Below are positions 31,970-42,326 of a stretch of DNA of 57,417 bases, piece by piece. Origin of the DNA: Thiorhodococcus minor (lineage in GTDB: Bacteria > Pseudomonadota > Gammaproteobacteria > Chromatiales > Chromatiaceae); NCBI RefSeq assembly GCF_010820565.1, contig NZ_JAAIJQ010000037.1, positions 1-57,417 on the forward strand. The letters are read 5' to 3'. A program made the translations under genes and the position numbers. Position 1 is the first letter of the stretch. Every line of letters begins with the position of its first letter. The notes under the pieces were generated by a model. It saw only the letters and a list, made by a program, of their open reading frames with translations, searched no databases and was not told the origin of the DNA.

Positions 31970-33652
31970 CTAGTCTGCGGCAGGGATGATGAGTCTGAAA
32001 CAGCTGCCGGTCGGCCGCACGGGCTCGTAGACGAGCCTCAGGCCATTGGATTCCGCAAGCTCGCGAGCGATGTAGAGCCCGAGTCCGGTGCCCTGACTCT
32101 TGGTCGTGAAGAAGGGGCTGAAGATCTCCTTGACGATGCCGGGGGCGATGCCCGGCCCTCTGTCGCGCACCTCCAGCCAGGCCTCGCCGCGCTCCTCGCG
32201 GCGCTCGAGGCGGATCTGGACGCTGACGTCTTGCCCGTCGATCCCGCCGTGCGCCAGGGCGTTCTCGCACAGGTTGGCGAGGATCTGGTGCAGGTGCCTG
32301 GTATCGACCTGGATCTGGGTCGGCGCCGAGTCGAGGTCGACGAGGAGCGCCGTCTCCGCAAGCGCCTTGCTCTCGCGAAGCTCATGCGCGAAGGACTGCA
32401 GCCAGTGCTTGAGGTCGATCTCCTGCGGGTCGATCTGGTTGCGTCGCGAGAGCTCTAGCACGCTCTCCACGGTTTCTTCGATGCGCCCGCTGTTGCGGCG
32501 GACGATCTCGATCAGGTGCTGGTCGTCTGCGTCGAGGTGACTGCTCTCCGCCAACAGCTGGGCGGCATGGCTGATGCTACTCAGCGGATTGCGGATATTG
32601 TGGGCGATGCTCGCCGTCAAGGTGCCAAGCGAGGCCAGCTTGATCTGTTGGGCCTCTTCGATGGCCTCCTGATTGTCGCGCAGATAGATGATGACACCGC
32701 TGGCGCGGAAGTCCCCGAGCAGGCGGATCGAGGCCCAGATCTCGCGCTCCCCGATCCGAATCAGTCCGTCCTTGGGGTGCGGTGATTGGACCTGGTCGGC
32801 AAGCCAGTCGCAGAGCTCCGGCGAGAGCTCGTTGAGGGAGACCCCAGGGCTCACGCGCTCCGCGGCCATCAGGTCCAGTGCGGCCTCGTTGACCAGACGC
32901 AGCCGGCGCTCGCCATCCGCAACCAGGATTCCGGTGCCGATGCTATGGATGACGAACTCGCTCAGCTTGGCCAGGTCGTCGATGTCGACCTTGCGCCGCG
33001 CGGCCAGGGCCTCGGCCGAGCGGATGCGGCGGTAGAGCACATGGGAGAGCAGGGCGACGGCGAAATAGAGCAGCCCCAGGAATCCGGCCTGCGTGAAGGA
33101 GGTGCGGATGTCTGCGCCGAGGAAGCTCGCGTAGATCTGCTGGCTTATGATGGCCAGCGCGGCCACGGCCGCGAAGAAGAGTGATAGACGCCCCTCCATC
33201 ATTAGGGCGCCCGCGGCCACCGACACGGCGAGCAGGATGCCGAGGCCGCTGGAGATGCCGCCGGCGGCGTGCATGAGAGCCGTGAAGGTGGCGATGTCGA
33301 TGAAGATGGCGAGCTGGACCTGGGTCGACCGTCGCGGTCTTCCCAGTGAGAGCCCCAAGCCGCTGATGAGCACCAGAACGGCATAGGCGACGAGAATGTT
33401 CCACGCCAGCTCGGTCTCGTAGCGCCCGACCGCGGGCTCGACGACAGTGGGCGAAAAGGCGAGTACCAGGCCGACCACCATGAGGAGGCGAAAGAGAAAC
33501 AGCCAGCGCAGGGCGCCGCGCGTGGGATAGTGGGTGGCGTCGAGCGGGAGGCGGCGGGGACGGTCGCCAACGCCTGGGGTGCCTCGGTCGGCAGCGACGC
33601 TGTCGTTGGCGGAAGCGAGGGCGTGGTCGGTCGGTGAGCTTTGGGTGTCCAT
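31970..33652 (-). CDS. pilS: Sensor histidine kinase PilS
   Basis: A 560-residue inner membrane kinase. Six hydrophobic helices (about 50-205) are followed by a PAS-like segment (about 225-330). The dimerisation domain has the phosphoacceptor His351 in SIAHNIRNPLSS. The ATPase domain shows the N box HQILANLCENALAHGG, then DRGPGIAPG and GTGLGLYIA. It phosphorylates PilR to control type IV pilin expression. In related species pilS and pilR usually lie side by side; here repeats intervene. Confidence 0.92.
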   Translation of the reverse strand: MDTQSSPTDHALASANDSVAADRGTPGVGDRPRRLPLDATHYPTRGALRWLFLFRLLMVVGLVLAFSPTVVEPAVGRYETELAWNILVAYAVLVLISGLGLSLGRPRRSTQVQLAIFIDIATFTALMHAAGGISSGLGILLAVSVAAGALMMEGRLSLFFAAVAALAIISQQIYASFLGADIRTSFTQAGFLGLLYFAVALLSHVLYRRIRSAEALAARRKVDIDDLAKLSEFVIHSIGTGILVADGERRLRLVNEAALDLMAAERVSPGVSLNELSPELCDWLADQVQSPHPKDGLIRIGEREIWASIRLLGDFRASGVIIYLRDNQEAIEEAQQIKLASLGTLTASIAHNIRNPLSSISHAAQLLAESSHLDADDQHLIEIVRRNSGRIEETVESVLELSRRNQIDPQEIDLKHWLQSFAHELRESKALAETALLVDLDSAPTQIQVDTRHLHQILANLCENALAHGGIDGQDVSVQIRLERREERGEAWLEVRDRGPGIAPGIVKEIFSPFFTTKSQGTGLGLYIARELAESNGLRLVYEPVRPTGSCFRLIIPAAD

Positions 33653-34068
33653 CCTCAGGGGTCGGATCTGCGGCGATTCTGAAGAAAGTGGCTGCTGAGA
33701 TGCCCTTCTTGCCGGGATGCGCGCGCTGCGCTAAGTCGGCGCGCGAGTCGCGCTGGCGGTTTCTGAATGGTGGTATTGTCAATAACCGAGAGTCTCGAGT
33801 CTGCGGGGCATCCATGGGCTCGGCGGGGGATGCCATGCCTTGGCCGCTTCTCAGACTTTGGCATGATGCACCGAATTAGACCAGAATTGGCGCAGCCGAA
33901 CGATGGGATGGCGTGGCCGAGCGAGAGAACAGGCGCCGCCAAAGGATTTGGTTCGAGGCTTCAGGTCGTCTCAGGGGCGACCAAGCCACTTGTGTACCCT
34001 GTCGCTGGCGGTTGGATGAGTCCTTCTAGGTGCATCCTGTGCTGGCGGCAAGGATATCGGGGAAGTGC
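33653..34068. other. Divergent intergenic region pilS / sucC
   Basis: 416 bases without a convincing gene. It must hold promoters for pilS and for sucCD; no sigma-70 pair clear enough to name was found. Confidence 0.4.
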
Positions 34069-35259
34069 ATGAATTTACATGAGTTTCAATCCAAGCAGCT
34101 GTTCCGTGACTTCGGCGTTGCCGTCCCCGAGGGGCGGGTGGCGGGGACGCCGGAGGACGCGAAGACCGCTTGTGCCGAGCTTGGCGGCTCGCGCTGGGTG
34201 GTCAAGGCGCAGATCCACGCCGGCGGTCGCGGCAAGGCAGGTGGCGTCGTCCTGGCGGAGGACGCGACTGAGGTGGTCGACGTGGCGGGCCGCCTGCTCG
34301 GCTCGCGCCTGGCCACCCATCAGAGTGGGCCGGCAGGTCTGCCGGTCGGGCAGGTGCTCGTCGAGCAGCCGACCGCGATCGCGCGTGAGCTCTACCTGAG
34401 CCTGCTCGTGGATCGTGCCGCCGAGCGGGTCTTGATCATGGCCTCGGCCGCCGGCGGCATGGACATCGAGCAGGTCGCGGCGCAGACGCCTGAGCGCATC
34501 ATCCAGGTCCATGTCCATCCGGCCGCTGGACTCCAGCCTTTCCACGTCCGCCGCCTCGCCTTCGGGCTCGGCCTGGAGGGTGGTCAGATCAAGTCCCTCG
34601 GAGGCATCTTGAGCGGGCTCTATCGGCTCTTCACGACGTGCGACGCAAGCCTGGTCGAGGTCAATCCCTTGGTGGTGACTGAGGCCGGCGAGCTGCTAGC
34701 GCTCGACGCCAAGGTGAATCTGGACGACAACGCGCTGGGCCGGCATCTTCATCTGCAGGCCCTGCGCGACCCGGATCAAGAGGATGCGCGCGAGGCGGAG
34801 GCCAAGGCACACGAGCTCAACTACATCAGCCTCGACGGGGATATCGGCTGCATGGTCAACGGGGCCGGGCTGGCCATGGCGACCATGGATCTCGTCAAGC
34901 TGCACGGCGGCGCGCCGGCGAATTTCCTCGATGTCGGCGGCGGGGCGACGGCGGCTCGGGTCGCCGAGGCCTTCAAGCTAATCCTCTCCGACGCCAAGGT
35001 GAGGGCGGTTCTGGTCAACATCTTCGGCGGCATCGTCCGCTGCGATCTGATCGCCGAGGGCATCATGCAGGCGGTGCGGGAGGTCGAGGTGGCCGTCCCT
35101 ATCGTTGTCAGGCTGGAGGGGACGAATGCGGAGCAGGGGCTGAAGATGCTGGCGGACAGCGACCTTGCGGTCGAGACGGCCTCGAGCTTGACCGAGGCGG
35201 CGGACAAGGTGGTCGCGGCGGCCGCCTCGGGAGCGGCATCTAAGGGGAGCAGCGAATGA
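34069..35259 (+). CDS. sucC: Succinate-CoA ligase (ADP-forming) beta subunit
   Basis: 396 residues, the usual length. The ATP-grasp domain carries GGRGKAGGV at 52-60 and VEVNPLVVT near 200. The CoA-ligase domain has [15 protein letters not shown] near 320. With SucD it interconverts succinyl-CoA and succinate, making ATP in the citric acid cycle. Start ATG 34069 has GGGGAAG upstream. The stop overlaps the sucD ATG by four bases. Malate-CoA ligase beta subunit is a close paralogue family and is less likely here. Confidence 0.93.
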   Translation: MNLHEFQSKQLFRDFGVAVPEGRVAGTPEDAKTACAELGGSRWVVKAQIHAGGRGKAGGVVLAEDATEVVDVAGRLLGSRLATHQSGPAGLPVGQVLVEQPTAIARELYLSLLVDRAAERVLIMASAAGGMDIEQVAAQTPERIIQVHVHPAAGLQPFHVRRLAFGLGLEGGQIKSLGGILSGLYRLFTTCDASLVEVNPLVVTEAGELLALDAKVNLDDNALGRHLHLQALRDPDQEDAREAEAKAHELNYISLDGDIGCMVNGAGLAMATMDLVKLHGGAPANFLDVGGGATAARVAEAFKLILSDAKVRAVLVNIFGGIVRCDLIAEGIMQAVREVEVAVPIVVRLEGTNAEQGLKMLADSDLAVETASSLTEAADKVVAAAASGAASKGSSE

Positions 35260-36128
35260 GCGTCTTGGTCGATTCCGACACCCGTCTCATCTGTCAAGGA
35301 TTCACCGGCAAGCAGGGCACCTTCCACAGCGAGCAGGCGATCGCCTATGGCACCAAACTGGTTGGTGGCGTGACGCCTGGAAAGGGCGGTCAGACGCACC
35401 TGGAGCGTCCGGTCTTCGATACCGTCCACCAAGCCGTGGCGGCGACCGGGGCGGATGCGACCATGATCTACGTGCCGGCGACCTACGCCGCGGACGCCAT
35501 CCTGGAAGCGGCCGACGCCGGGATTCGCGTCATCGTCTGCATCACCGAGGGCATTCCGGTCCTGGACATGCTCAAGGTGAAGGCGGCGCTGGCTGACTCC
35601 GACGCCGTGCTCATCGGGCCGAACTGTCCGGGCGTCATCACGCCTGGCGCCTGCAAGATCGGTATCATGCCCGGCAACATCCACCGTCCGGGCCGTGTCG
35701 GGATCGTGTCGCGCTCAGGTACGCTGACCTACGAAGCTGTCTTTCAGACGACGCAAGCGGGGCTGGGGCAGAGCACCTGTATCGGCATCGGCGGCGACCC
35801 CATCCAGGGGCTGAATTTCGTCGATTGTCTGGCGCGCTTCGAGGCCGATCCGGAGACGGATGCCGTCATCATGGTCGGTGAGATCGGCGGCAGCGCCGAG
35901 GAGGCGGCCGCGGAATTCATCCGGCCGCGGATGACCAAGCCCGTGGTCGCCTACATCGCGGGCGTCACCGCGCCGCCTGGCAAGCGCATGGGCCACGCCG
36001 GGGCCATTGTGACGGGCGGCAAGGGCACCGCGGAGGACAAGTTCGCCGCGCTCGACCAGGCCGGCGTCGTGACCGTGCGCTCGCCCGCCGAGATGGGGGC
36101 GCGCGTGGCCGAGCTCTTGGGGCGCTGA
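35256..36128 (+). CDS. sucD: Succinate-CoA ligase alpha subunit
   Basis: 290 residues. The CoA-binding Rossmann domain reads [18 protein letters not shown], and the phosphohistidine is His247 in [10 protein letters not shown]. The SGT and GIGGDP loops are present. It is coupled to sucC through ATGA overlap. It is full length with no irregularity. Confidence 0.95.
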   Translation: MSVLVDSDTRLICQGFTGKQGTFHSEQAIAYGTKLVGGVTPGKGGQTHLERPVFDTVHQAVAATGADATMIYVPATYAADAILEAADAGIRVIVCITEGIPVLDMLKVKAALADSDAVLIGPNCPGVITPGACKIGIMPGNIHRPGRVGIVSRSGTLTYEAVFQTTQAGLGQSTCIGIGGDPIQGLNFVDCLARFEADPETDAVIMVGEIGGSAEEAAAEFIRPRMTKPVVAYIAGVTAPPGKRMGHAGAIVTGGKGTAEDKFAALDQAGVVTVRSPAEMGARVAELLGR

Positions 36129-36214
36129 CCCCGTGGCGAGCGCCCTTGCGCCGCGGCTGCCGATTCGGGATCGGCTGGCATTGAATCTTGAGGCCCCTGC
36201 CGGAGAACGCTGAC

Positions 36215-37825
36215 TTGGCTTGTCGCATCCAGATCGTCCAGATGAATCCCCTGGTGGGGGATGTCGCCGGCAATGCCGAGCGCGTCATCGCTGAGGCCGT
36301 GCGTGCCCGTGAGGGGGGGGCGGACATGGCTGTTTGCCCGGAGCTGGTGCTGACGGGCTATCCGCCAGAGGACTTGCTGCTGCGCCCGGAGCTGCACGCC
36401 CGTGTCGAGACCGCCCTGGCGCGGATCCAGGCCGAGGTCCAGGGCATTACGCTGATCATCGGCTATCCCAGGCGCTCGGTTGGGGGGCTCTTCAACGTGG
36501 CGGGTGCGATTCGCGACGGCGAGGTGGTCGCCGAGTATGCCAAGCAGCAGTTGCCGAATTACAGCGTCTTCGACGAGAAGCGCTACTTCCAGCCGGGTGC
36601 GACGCCAAGGGTCTTCGAGCACCAGGGGCTGCGCATCGGCTTGAGCGTCTGCGAAGATATTTGGCAGGACGGGCCGACCCAGCAGGCGGCGGCCGCGGGC
36701 GCGCAGATCCTGGTCAACATCAACGCCTCGCCCTTTCATGCAGGCAAGCGCCGTGAGCGAGAGGCCTTGGTCTCGCGCCTGGCGCGCGACACTGGCATGG
36801 CGATCGTCTATGCCAACCTCGTGGGGGGGCAGGACGAGCTGGTGTTCGATGGCGCCTCCTTCGTGGTCGACGCCGGCGGCGCGGTCGTCCAGCGCGCGCC
36901 CGCCTTCAGCGAGCTGTCCTTCCCGCAGGCCTTCGATGACGCAGCCCGCGCCTTGCCGGCGTCGGCACCGGCCGCCGCCGCGCCAGCGAGCGACGATGAG
37001 ACGATCTACGATGCCTTGGTCCTGGGCGTGCGCGATTACGTCCGCAAGAACGGCTTCAGCGGCGCCGTCTTGGGGCTGTCGGGCGGGATCGATTCGGCCC
37101 TGACGCTCGCGATTGCTGCCGATGCGCTGGGGCCGGACGCCGTGGAGGCAGTGCTCATGCCTTCGCGCTATACCGCCGACATGAGTAACGAAGATGCGCT
37201 CGAGGAGGCGCGTCTGCTCGGCGTTGAAGCCCAGAGTATCTCGATCGAGCCGGCATTCGAGACCTTCTTGGAGATGCTGGCGCCCGCCTTTGCCGGGAAG
37301 GCCGTGGATGTCACCGAGGAGAATATCCAGGCCCGCTGTCGCGGGATCATCCTCATGGCGATCAGCAACAAGAGCGGCCGTATCCTGCTGACGACGGGCA
37401 ACAAGAGCGAGATGGCGGTTGGCTATGCAACCCTCTATGGCGACATGGCGGGCGGCTTCGCCCCCATCAAGGACGTGCCCAAGACCTTGGTGTACCGGCT
37501 CGCCAATTGCCGTAACCAGCGCTCGCAGGTGATTCCGCAGCGGGTGATCGACCGCGCGCCCTCGGCCGAGCTGCGTCCGGACCAGGTCGACCAAGACAGC
37601 CTCCCTCCTTACGAGGTATTGGACGCCATCCTTCGCCTCTATATCGAGGGTGACGAGGGCATCGACGCCATCGCGGCCAAGGGCTATTCGTTGGAGATGG
37701 TGCGTCGCGTCGCGCGCCTGGTCGACCGCAACGAGTACAAGCGACGCCAGGCCCCGCCTGGTGTTCGCATCTCCGAGCGGGCCTTCGGTCGAGACCGTCG
37801 CTACCCGCTGACGAATGGGTTTTGA
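36215..37825 (+). CDS. nadE: Glutamine-dependent NAD+ synthetase
   Basis: About 536 residues. The N-terminal nitrilase-type glutaminase has the Glu43-Lys110-Cys146 triad (CPELVLTG, AEYAKQQLPNY, SVCEDIW). The C-terminal NAD synthetase has the ATP loop SGGIDSA at 289-295. It amidates deamido-NAD. TTG 36215 is chosen because CGGAG lies eight bases upstream; an earlier TTG at 36188 has no ribosome site. A P-II gene follows within 90 bases; P-II control of this kind of enzyme is known in other proteobacteria. Confidence 0.92.
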   Translation: MACRIQIVQMNPLVGDVAGNAERVIAEAVRAREGGADMAVCPELVLTGYPPEDLLLRPELHARVETALARIQAEVQGITLIIGYPRRSVGGLFNVAGAIRDGEVVAEYAKQQLPNYSVFDEKRYFQPGATPRVFEHQGLRIGLSVCEDIWQDGPTQQAAAAGAQILVNINASPFHAGKRREREALVSRLARDTGMAIVYANLVGGQDELVFDGASFVVDAGGAVVQRAPAFSELSFPQAFDDAARALPASAPAAAAPASDDETIYDALVLGVRDYVRKNGFSGAVLGLSGGIDSALTLAIAADALGPDAVEAVLMPSRYTADMSNEDALEEARLLGVEAQSISIEPAFETFLEMLAPAFAGKAVDVTEENIQARCRGIILMAISNKSGRILLTTGNKSEMAVGYATLYGDMAGGFAPIKDVPKTLVYRLANCRNQRSQVIPQRVIDRAPSAELRPDQVDQDSLPPYEVLDAILRLYIEGDEGIDAIAAKGYSLEMVRRVARLVDRNEYKRRQAPPGVRISERAFGRDRRYPLTNGF

Positions 37826-37863
37826 GGCTTGCGCCCCTGCTGTTCATGACCCTATCCCAATCA

Positions 37864-37869
37864 TATACT
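37864..37869 (+). promoter_or_regulatory. Possible -10 element upstream of glnB
   Basis: TATACT lies 42 bases before the glnB start. No convincing -35 and no sigma-54 GG-N10-GC pair was found, so glnB may be partly constitutive or read from nadE. A short GGGCT/AGCCC hairpin lies just after it. Confidence 0.3.
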
Positions 37870-37911
37870 TCCGGGCTAAGCTCAGCCCTGACCCTTATAC
37901 GGAGAGATTGA

Positions 37912-38250
<339 letters not shown>

Positions 38251-38306
38251 TGGACCTGGCCTGCCGGGCGCCTGTCCCGGCGTGTGCCGGCTGCCGCAAA
38301 GGCAGC

Positions 38307-38334
38307 GATCGACCCTGCCGCTAGGCGGTCGATC
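38307..38334. terminator. Hairpin after glnB
   Basis: GATCGACC and GGTCGATC form a perfect eight-base stem with a 12-base loop, between the convergent glnB and bamD genes. There is no T run, so this is a weak candidate. Confidence 0.35.
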
Positions 38335-38384
38335 ACGCCAGGCGGCACGATTCTGGTGGTTGTGGTGCCGGCGCCGGTCGGCGC

Positions 38385-39212
38385 TCAGTTCTCGTCGAGC
38401 TTGAGATAGTCCCAGAGCTTGCGTGCGAAATCCGCGTCTTCGGGCTGGGTCTCGTCCGCGATGAAGCGCCCCGCTTGCCGGTTCACCTCGAGCACGCGCC
38501 GGGCGTCCGCGGCCAGGTCGTCCTTGCCGAGCGCCTCGTAGGCGTCGGCGAGCACCTCCAAGGCATCGTCCACGGCGCTGGTGCGCTGAAAGCGCTCGAT
38601 GACATAATTGGCCCGGTTGGCGGCGGCGACATAGGCCCCGCGCTTCATATAGTAGCGCGCGACATTGACCTCGTTCTTCGCCAAATTGCTGCGCAGATAG
38701 ACCATCCGCTGGCGCGCGTCCTGGGCGTATTTGCTGTTGGGAAACCGCTCGACCAGGACGGAAAAGTCGTTGAAGGCGTCCAATGCCGATCCGGGATCGC
38801 GCTGCGACGCGTCGGTCGGGATGAACCGATCCAGGAAGCCGACGCTGCGGTTGTAGTTGACGATGCCCTTGAGATAGTAGGCATAGTCGACGTAGGGATT
38901 CCGCGGGTAGAGCTTGATGAAGCGATCCGCGGCCGCGATGGCGTCCTCCGGCTCATCGGCCTTGTAGTGCGCGTAGGCGACGTCGAGCTGGGACTGCATG
39001 GCGTAGCGGCCGAATGGGTAGCGTGCCTCGAGCTTCTCGTAGAGCTCGACGGCACGCTTGTAGTTGCCCGAGTCCAGCTCGGCGGCGGCCTCCGAATAGA
39101 GCTTCGACGCGCTCCAGCCCTCTGTCGGGTCGATCTTCTTGCCGAAGACCCCGCAGCCGGCGAGCGCGGCCACGAGCAGTAGCACTGGCAATCGTGATAA
39201 CGTTCGTCGCAT
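38385..39212 (-). CDS. bamD: Outer membrane protein assembly factor BamD
   Basis: A 275-residue lipoprotein: the signal peptide ends in the lipobox LAGC with the acylated cysteine at residue 20. Tetratricopeptide-type helices fill the rest, such as YSEAAAELDSGNYKRAVELYEKLEARYPFG split into repeats. BamD works with BamA to insert beta-barrel proteins. It is divergent from rluD, the usual arrangement in gammaproteobacteria. Confidence 0.94.
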   Translation of the reverse strand: MRRTLSRLPVLLLVAALAGCGVFGKKIDPTEGWSASKLYSEAAAELDSGNYKRAVELYEKLEARYPFGRYAMQSQLDVAYAHYKADEPEDAIAAADRFIKLYPRNPYVDYAYYLKGIVNYNRSVGFLDRFIPTDASQRDPGSALDAFNDFSVLVERFPNSKYAQDARQRMVYLRSNLAKNEVNVARYYMKRGAYVAAANRANYVIERFQRTSAVDDALEVLADAYEALGKDDLAADARRVLEVNRQAGRFIADETQPEDADFARKLWDYLKLDEN

Positions 39213-39378
39213 GTCGAGTCAGCATCCGTTTCAAATCCTGGGCAGTATACCCGAACGCCGGAGCACGAGGCGCGGCCGCGAGGTCATCGGCTCAAGCCGC
39301 TCATTGCGTAAGCGGGGCCGCTGAGGCGATGAGTCTCGATGTTGGCGCAGGGCTGCATCGTCGCCATTGCCAGGCTCG

Positions 39379-40359
39379 ATGACCGGCCTCCCGAGAGAGC
39401 AGGTGCAGCGGCATCTGCAGGTTGACGCGGGCTTGGCCGGTCGTCGGCTCGATCAAGCCCTCGCCGCCCTGATGCCCGAGTTCTCGCGCAGTCGGCTCCA
39501 GCAGTGGATCGATTCGGGCCAGGTGCTCGTCGATGACAGCCCGCGCCGCAGCCGCGACAAGGTCTGGGGGGGGGAGCTGATCCGGGTGCAGGCCGAGCTG
39601 GAGGCCCAAGGCGATTGTCTTGCGCAAGCCATTGCGCTCGATCTCGTCTACGAGGATGACCACCTCCTGGTTGTGGACAAGCCCGCGGGGCTGGTCGTCC
39701 ATCCCGCCGCCGGGAACCCAGACGGGACCCTTCAGAACGCGCTGCTGCACCACGAGCCGGCGCTTGCGGCAATTCCGCGCGCCGGTATCGTGCACCGGCT
39801 GGACAAGGACACGAGCGGCCTCCTGGTGGTCGCCAAGACGCTGGAGGCGCACAGCGCGCTGGTCGGTCAGCTCCAGGCGCGCGCGGTACACCGCGAATAC
39901 CGGGCGCTGGTGCAGGGCGGCTTGGTGGCCGGTGGCAGCCTGGACGCGCCCATTGGGCGGCATCCGACAAACCGGATCAAGATGGCGGTGGTGCGTAATG
40001 GGCGCGAGGCGGTGACCCACTACCGGGTGTTGGAGTCTTTCGCGGGGCATACGCTGTTGTCGGTCGAGCTCGAGACGGGGCGCACGCATCAGATCCGGGT
40101 CCATATGGCGCACATTCGCCATTCGCTGGTCGGCGATCCCGTCTACGGCGGCCGGCCGAGGCCGCCGCAAGGCTGCTCGCCACAGCTCAGGGCGGCGCTT
40201 CAGCAGTTTCCCCGTCAGGCGCTGCACGCGATCCGGCTGGGGCTGATTCACCCGGAGAGTGGCGAGCCGATGGCCTGGGAGGTGCCGATGGCGCGGGATC
40301 TCGACGCCTTGCTCGGTCTCTTCAGACAGGAGGCCGGACATGCAGATTCTCACCCCTGA
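39379..40359 (+). CDS. rluD: 23S rRNA pseudouridine synthase RluD
   Basis: 326 residues. An S4 RNA-binding domain (about 20-85: RRLDQALAALMPEFSRSRLQ) precedes the pseudouridine synthase domain with the catalytic aspartate in GIVHRLDKDTSGL. It modifies helix 69 of 23S rRNA. Its 3' end overlaps pgeF by 20 bases, so the two are cotranscribed. ATG 39379 is preferred over the TTG at 39367. Confidence 0.93.
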   Translation: MTGLPREQVQRHLQVDAGLAGRRLDQALAALMPEFSRSRLQQWIDSGQVLVDDSPRRSRDKVWGGELIRVQAELEAQGDCLAQAIALDLVYEDDHLLVVDKPAGLVVHPAAGNPDGTLQNALLHHEPALAAIPRAGIVHRLDKDTSGLLVVAKTLEAHSALVGQLQARAVHREYRALVQGGLVAGGSLDAPIGRHPTNRIKMAVVRNGREAVTHYRVLESFAGHTLLSVELETGRTHQIRVHMAHIRHSLVGDPVYGGRPRPPQGCSPQLRAALQQFPRQALHAIRLGLIHPESGEPMAWEVPMARDLDALLGLFRQEAGHADSHP

Positions 40360-41071
40360 CTGGCCGGCGCCAGCTCAGGTGCGGGCCTGCTCGACGACCC
40401 GCCTGGGCGGCGTCAGCGAGGGGCCCTATGCCAGTCTGAACCTGGGCGATCATGTCGGCGACGATCCCGCGCGAGTCGCTCTTAATCGCGACCGGCTCGA
40501 GGTCCACCTCGATTTGCCGGCCAGTCCGCGCTGGCTGCGTCAGGTCCATGGCTGTGACATCCTCGCCCCAGGTGCCGGCCACTCCGGCGCCGAGGCCGAT
40601 GGCGCGATTGCGGCGACACCTGATGAGGTGTGCGTGGTGATGACGGCGGATTGCCTGCCTATCCTGATCTGCGACGAGCGGGGGCAGGAAGTGGCCGCCG
40701 TGCACGCAGGCTGGCGTGGCCTGGCGAATGGTGTGGTCGACCGCGCCTTGATGGCGATGGCCGCCGAGGCGGGACGGCTGCTGGCCTGGCTCGGCCCAGC
40801 GATCGGGCCGTCCGCCTTCGAGGTCGGCGTGGAGGTCCGCGACCAATTCATCGCCGCGGATCCGGGGGCGGCCGCTGCCTTCCGGCCGAGCGGCGACAGG
40901 TGGCTGGCGGACATCTTCACGCTGGCGCGCCTGCGGCTGGGGCGCCTAGGGGTCGAACGTGTCTACGGCGGCGGCGATTGCACCTATTCCCAGCCGGAGC
41001 GCTTTTTTTCCTACCGTCGCGACGGTGTGACCGGACGCATGGCGAGTCTGATCTGGATCGCGACGCAATGA
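40340..41071 (+). CDS. pgeF: Peptidoglycan editing factor PgeF (YfiH, multicopper-like fold)
   Basis: 243 residues of the YfiH/LACC1 family. Metal-site residues are visible in QVHGCD, MTADCLPIL and VHAGWRGLANG. Bacterial members remove non-standard amino acids from peptidoglycan precursors and also show purine nucleoside activity. The start overlaps the rluD 3' end, with AGGAGG 6-12 bases upstream inside rluD. Confidence 0.92.
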   Translation: MQILTPDWPAPAQVRACSTTRLGGVSEGPYASLNLGDHVGDDPARVALNRDRLEVHLDLPASPRWLRQVHGCDILAPGAGHSGAEADGAIAATPDEVCVVMTADCLPILICDERGQEVAAVHAGWRGLANGVVDRALMAMAAEAGRLLAWLGPAIGPSAFEVGVEVRDQFIAADPGAAAAFRPSGDRWLADIFTLARLRLGRLGVERVYGGGDCTYSQPERFFSYRRDGVTGRMASLIWIATQ

Positions 41072-41111
41072 AAACGGTCTGTTGGAAGACGATCAATCGA
41101 GATGGCAAAGC

Positions 41112-41633
41112 ATGGCTGAGTGGAATCTGTTGACGCTTGTGGGGGCTGACCGCCCCGGGATCGTGGCGCGCGTGACGCGCCTGCTCTGCGGGCTGGGCTG
41201 CAATCTGGGCGAGGCCTCCATGATCCGCTTGGGTGGCAATTTCACCATCATGATGATGGTGAGCGGCGCGAAGCCGGATGATGCGGTGCTCGCCGCCTTG
41301 GCCCCGGTCGTCGAGGAGATGGATCTCAGGGTCCATCTGGACCCGTCCCACGGTGGGCTGCACCACCACCTGGCTCCGAACTATCAGGTGCGCGTGGTGG
41401 GCGCCGACCGCGCGGGGATCGTCGCCGACGTGACCGAGATTCTGGCCACGCGAGGGTTCAATATCCTGGAGCTGGAATCGGACGTTGCGGGCGAGCGCGA
41501 CCGCCCCATCTACATCATGAACATCCAGGGCTATTGCGGGGAGACGCTGGAGGCGCTGGACGGCGCGCTCGCCCCCTTGGCCGAGCGCGGGGTCTCCGTG
41601 GATGTCTCTCCCGTGGACGTCCTCATCGGCTGA
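41112..41633 (+). CDS. gcvR: GcvR-like protein with two ACT domains
   Basis: 173 residues with two ACT domains: LLTLVGADRPGIVARVTRLL (about 6-80) and VRVVGADRAGIVADVTEIL (about 95-170). ACT pairs bind glycine in GcvR, which restrains GcvA at the glycine cleavage operon. No gcvA is in the window, so the partner is elsewhere or the protein has another target. The stop is followed after three bases by the def start, so the two form one operon. Confidence 0.8.
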   Translation: MAEWNLLTLVGADRPGIVARVTRLLCGLGCNLGEASMIRLGGNFTIMMMVSGAKPDDAVLAALAPVVEEMDLRVHLDPSHGGLHHHLAPNYQVRVVGADRAGIVADVTEILATRGFNILELESDVAGERDRPIYIMNIQGYCGETLEALDGALAPLAERGVSVDVSPVDVLIG

Positions 41634-41636
41634 GCA

Positions 41637-42140
41637 ATGGCAGTTCTCGACATCCTCAAGCTCCCAGACGAGCGCTTGAAGCAGTCCTCCGAGCCGGTCG
41701 AGTCCTTCGATCGGGAGCTGGGCGACTTCATCGCCGACCTCGAGGAGACGCGCCAGGCCGGTCCGGCGGCCGTCGGCATCGCGGCGCCGCAGGTCGGCCG
41801 CTTTCAGCGCATCGTGATTCTCGACGTTTCGACACGACCCAAGACGCCGAACAATGGCTACCTGGTCCTGATCAACCCGGAGATCGTCCATTGGGAAGGC
41901 TATGCGATGGGCAGGGAAGGCTGTCTCTCGGTTCCCGACTACACTGGCAACGTGATTCGCGCCACGCAGATCCGCCTGAAGGCGCAAGATCCGGAGGGGC
42001 GTGTCCAGGACTACGCGATGGAGGGCTTCGAGGCGCGCGCCGCTCAGCACGAGATCGATCACCTAGACGGCCTCCTCTTCGTCGACCGTGTCGTGAGCCG
42101 GCGCACGGATCTTTATCGCCGCAAGGTTTACAAGTCCTGA
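41637..42140 (+). CDS. def: Peptide deformylase
   Basis: 167 residues. All three active-site motifs are present: GIAAPQVG at 47-54 (leucine is commoner than the isoleucine at position 2), EGCLSVP at 94-100 with the metal-binding Cys96, and QHEIDH at 137-142. It removes the formyl group from new proteins. It is coupled closely to gcvR, not in the common def-fmt arrangement, so another def copy may exist elsewhere. Confidence 0.94.
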   Translation: MAVLDILKLPDERLKQSSEPVESFDRELGDFIADLEETRQAGPAAVGIAAPQVGRFQRIVILDVSTRPKTPNNGYLVLINPEIVHWEGYAMGREGCLSVPDYTGNVIRATQIRLKAQDPEGRVQDYAMEGFEARAAQHEIDHLDGLLFVDRVVSRRTDLYRRKVYKS

Positions 42141-42326
42141 AAGTGGGCCAATTTTTTGCAACAATCCCTGCCAGCCGTCTGGGCGGGCGCCTTGCTGGTT
42201 GAGCGGAGCGCAGCGGGCCAGGGAGAGTGCCTAGGCGCAGCCGGGTCCATCCGACCGGTTGACGGAAACCACCGCTGACAGTCCTTGTCTCTCAATGGAC
42301 GAGCATCGAAATATAGAGTGATACCC

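Noticed and set aside
37873-37888. GGGCT/AGCCC hairpin before glnB as a riboswitch
   Set aside because: It is only a five-base stem with no conserved core of any known riboswitch.
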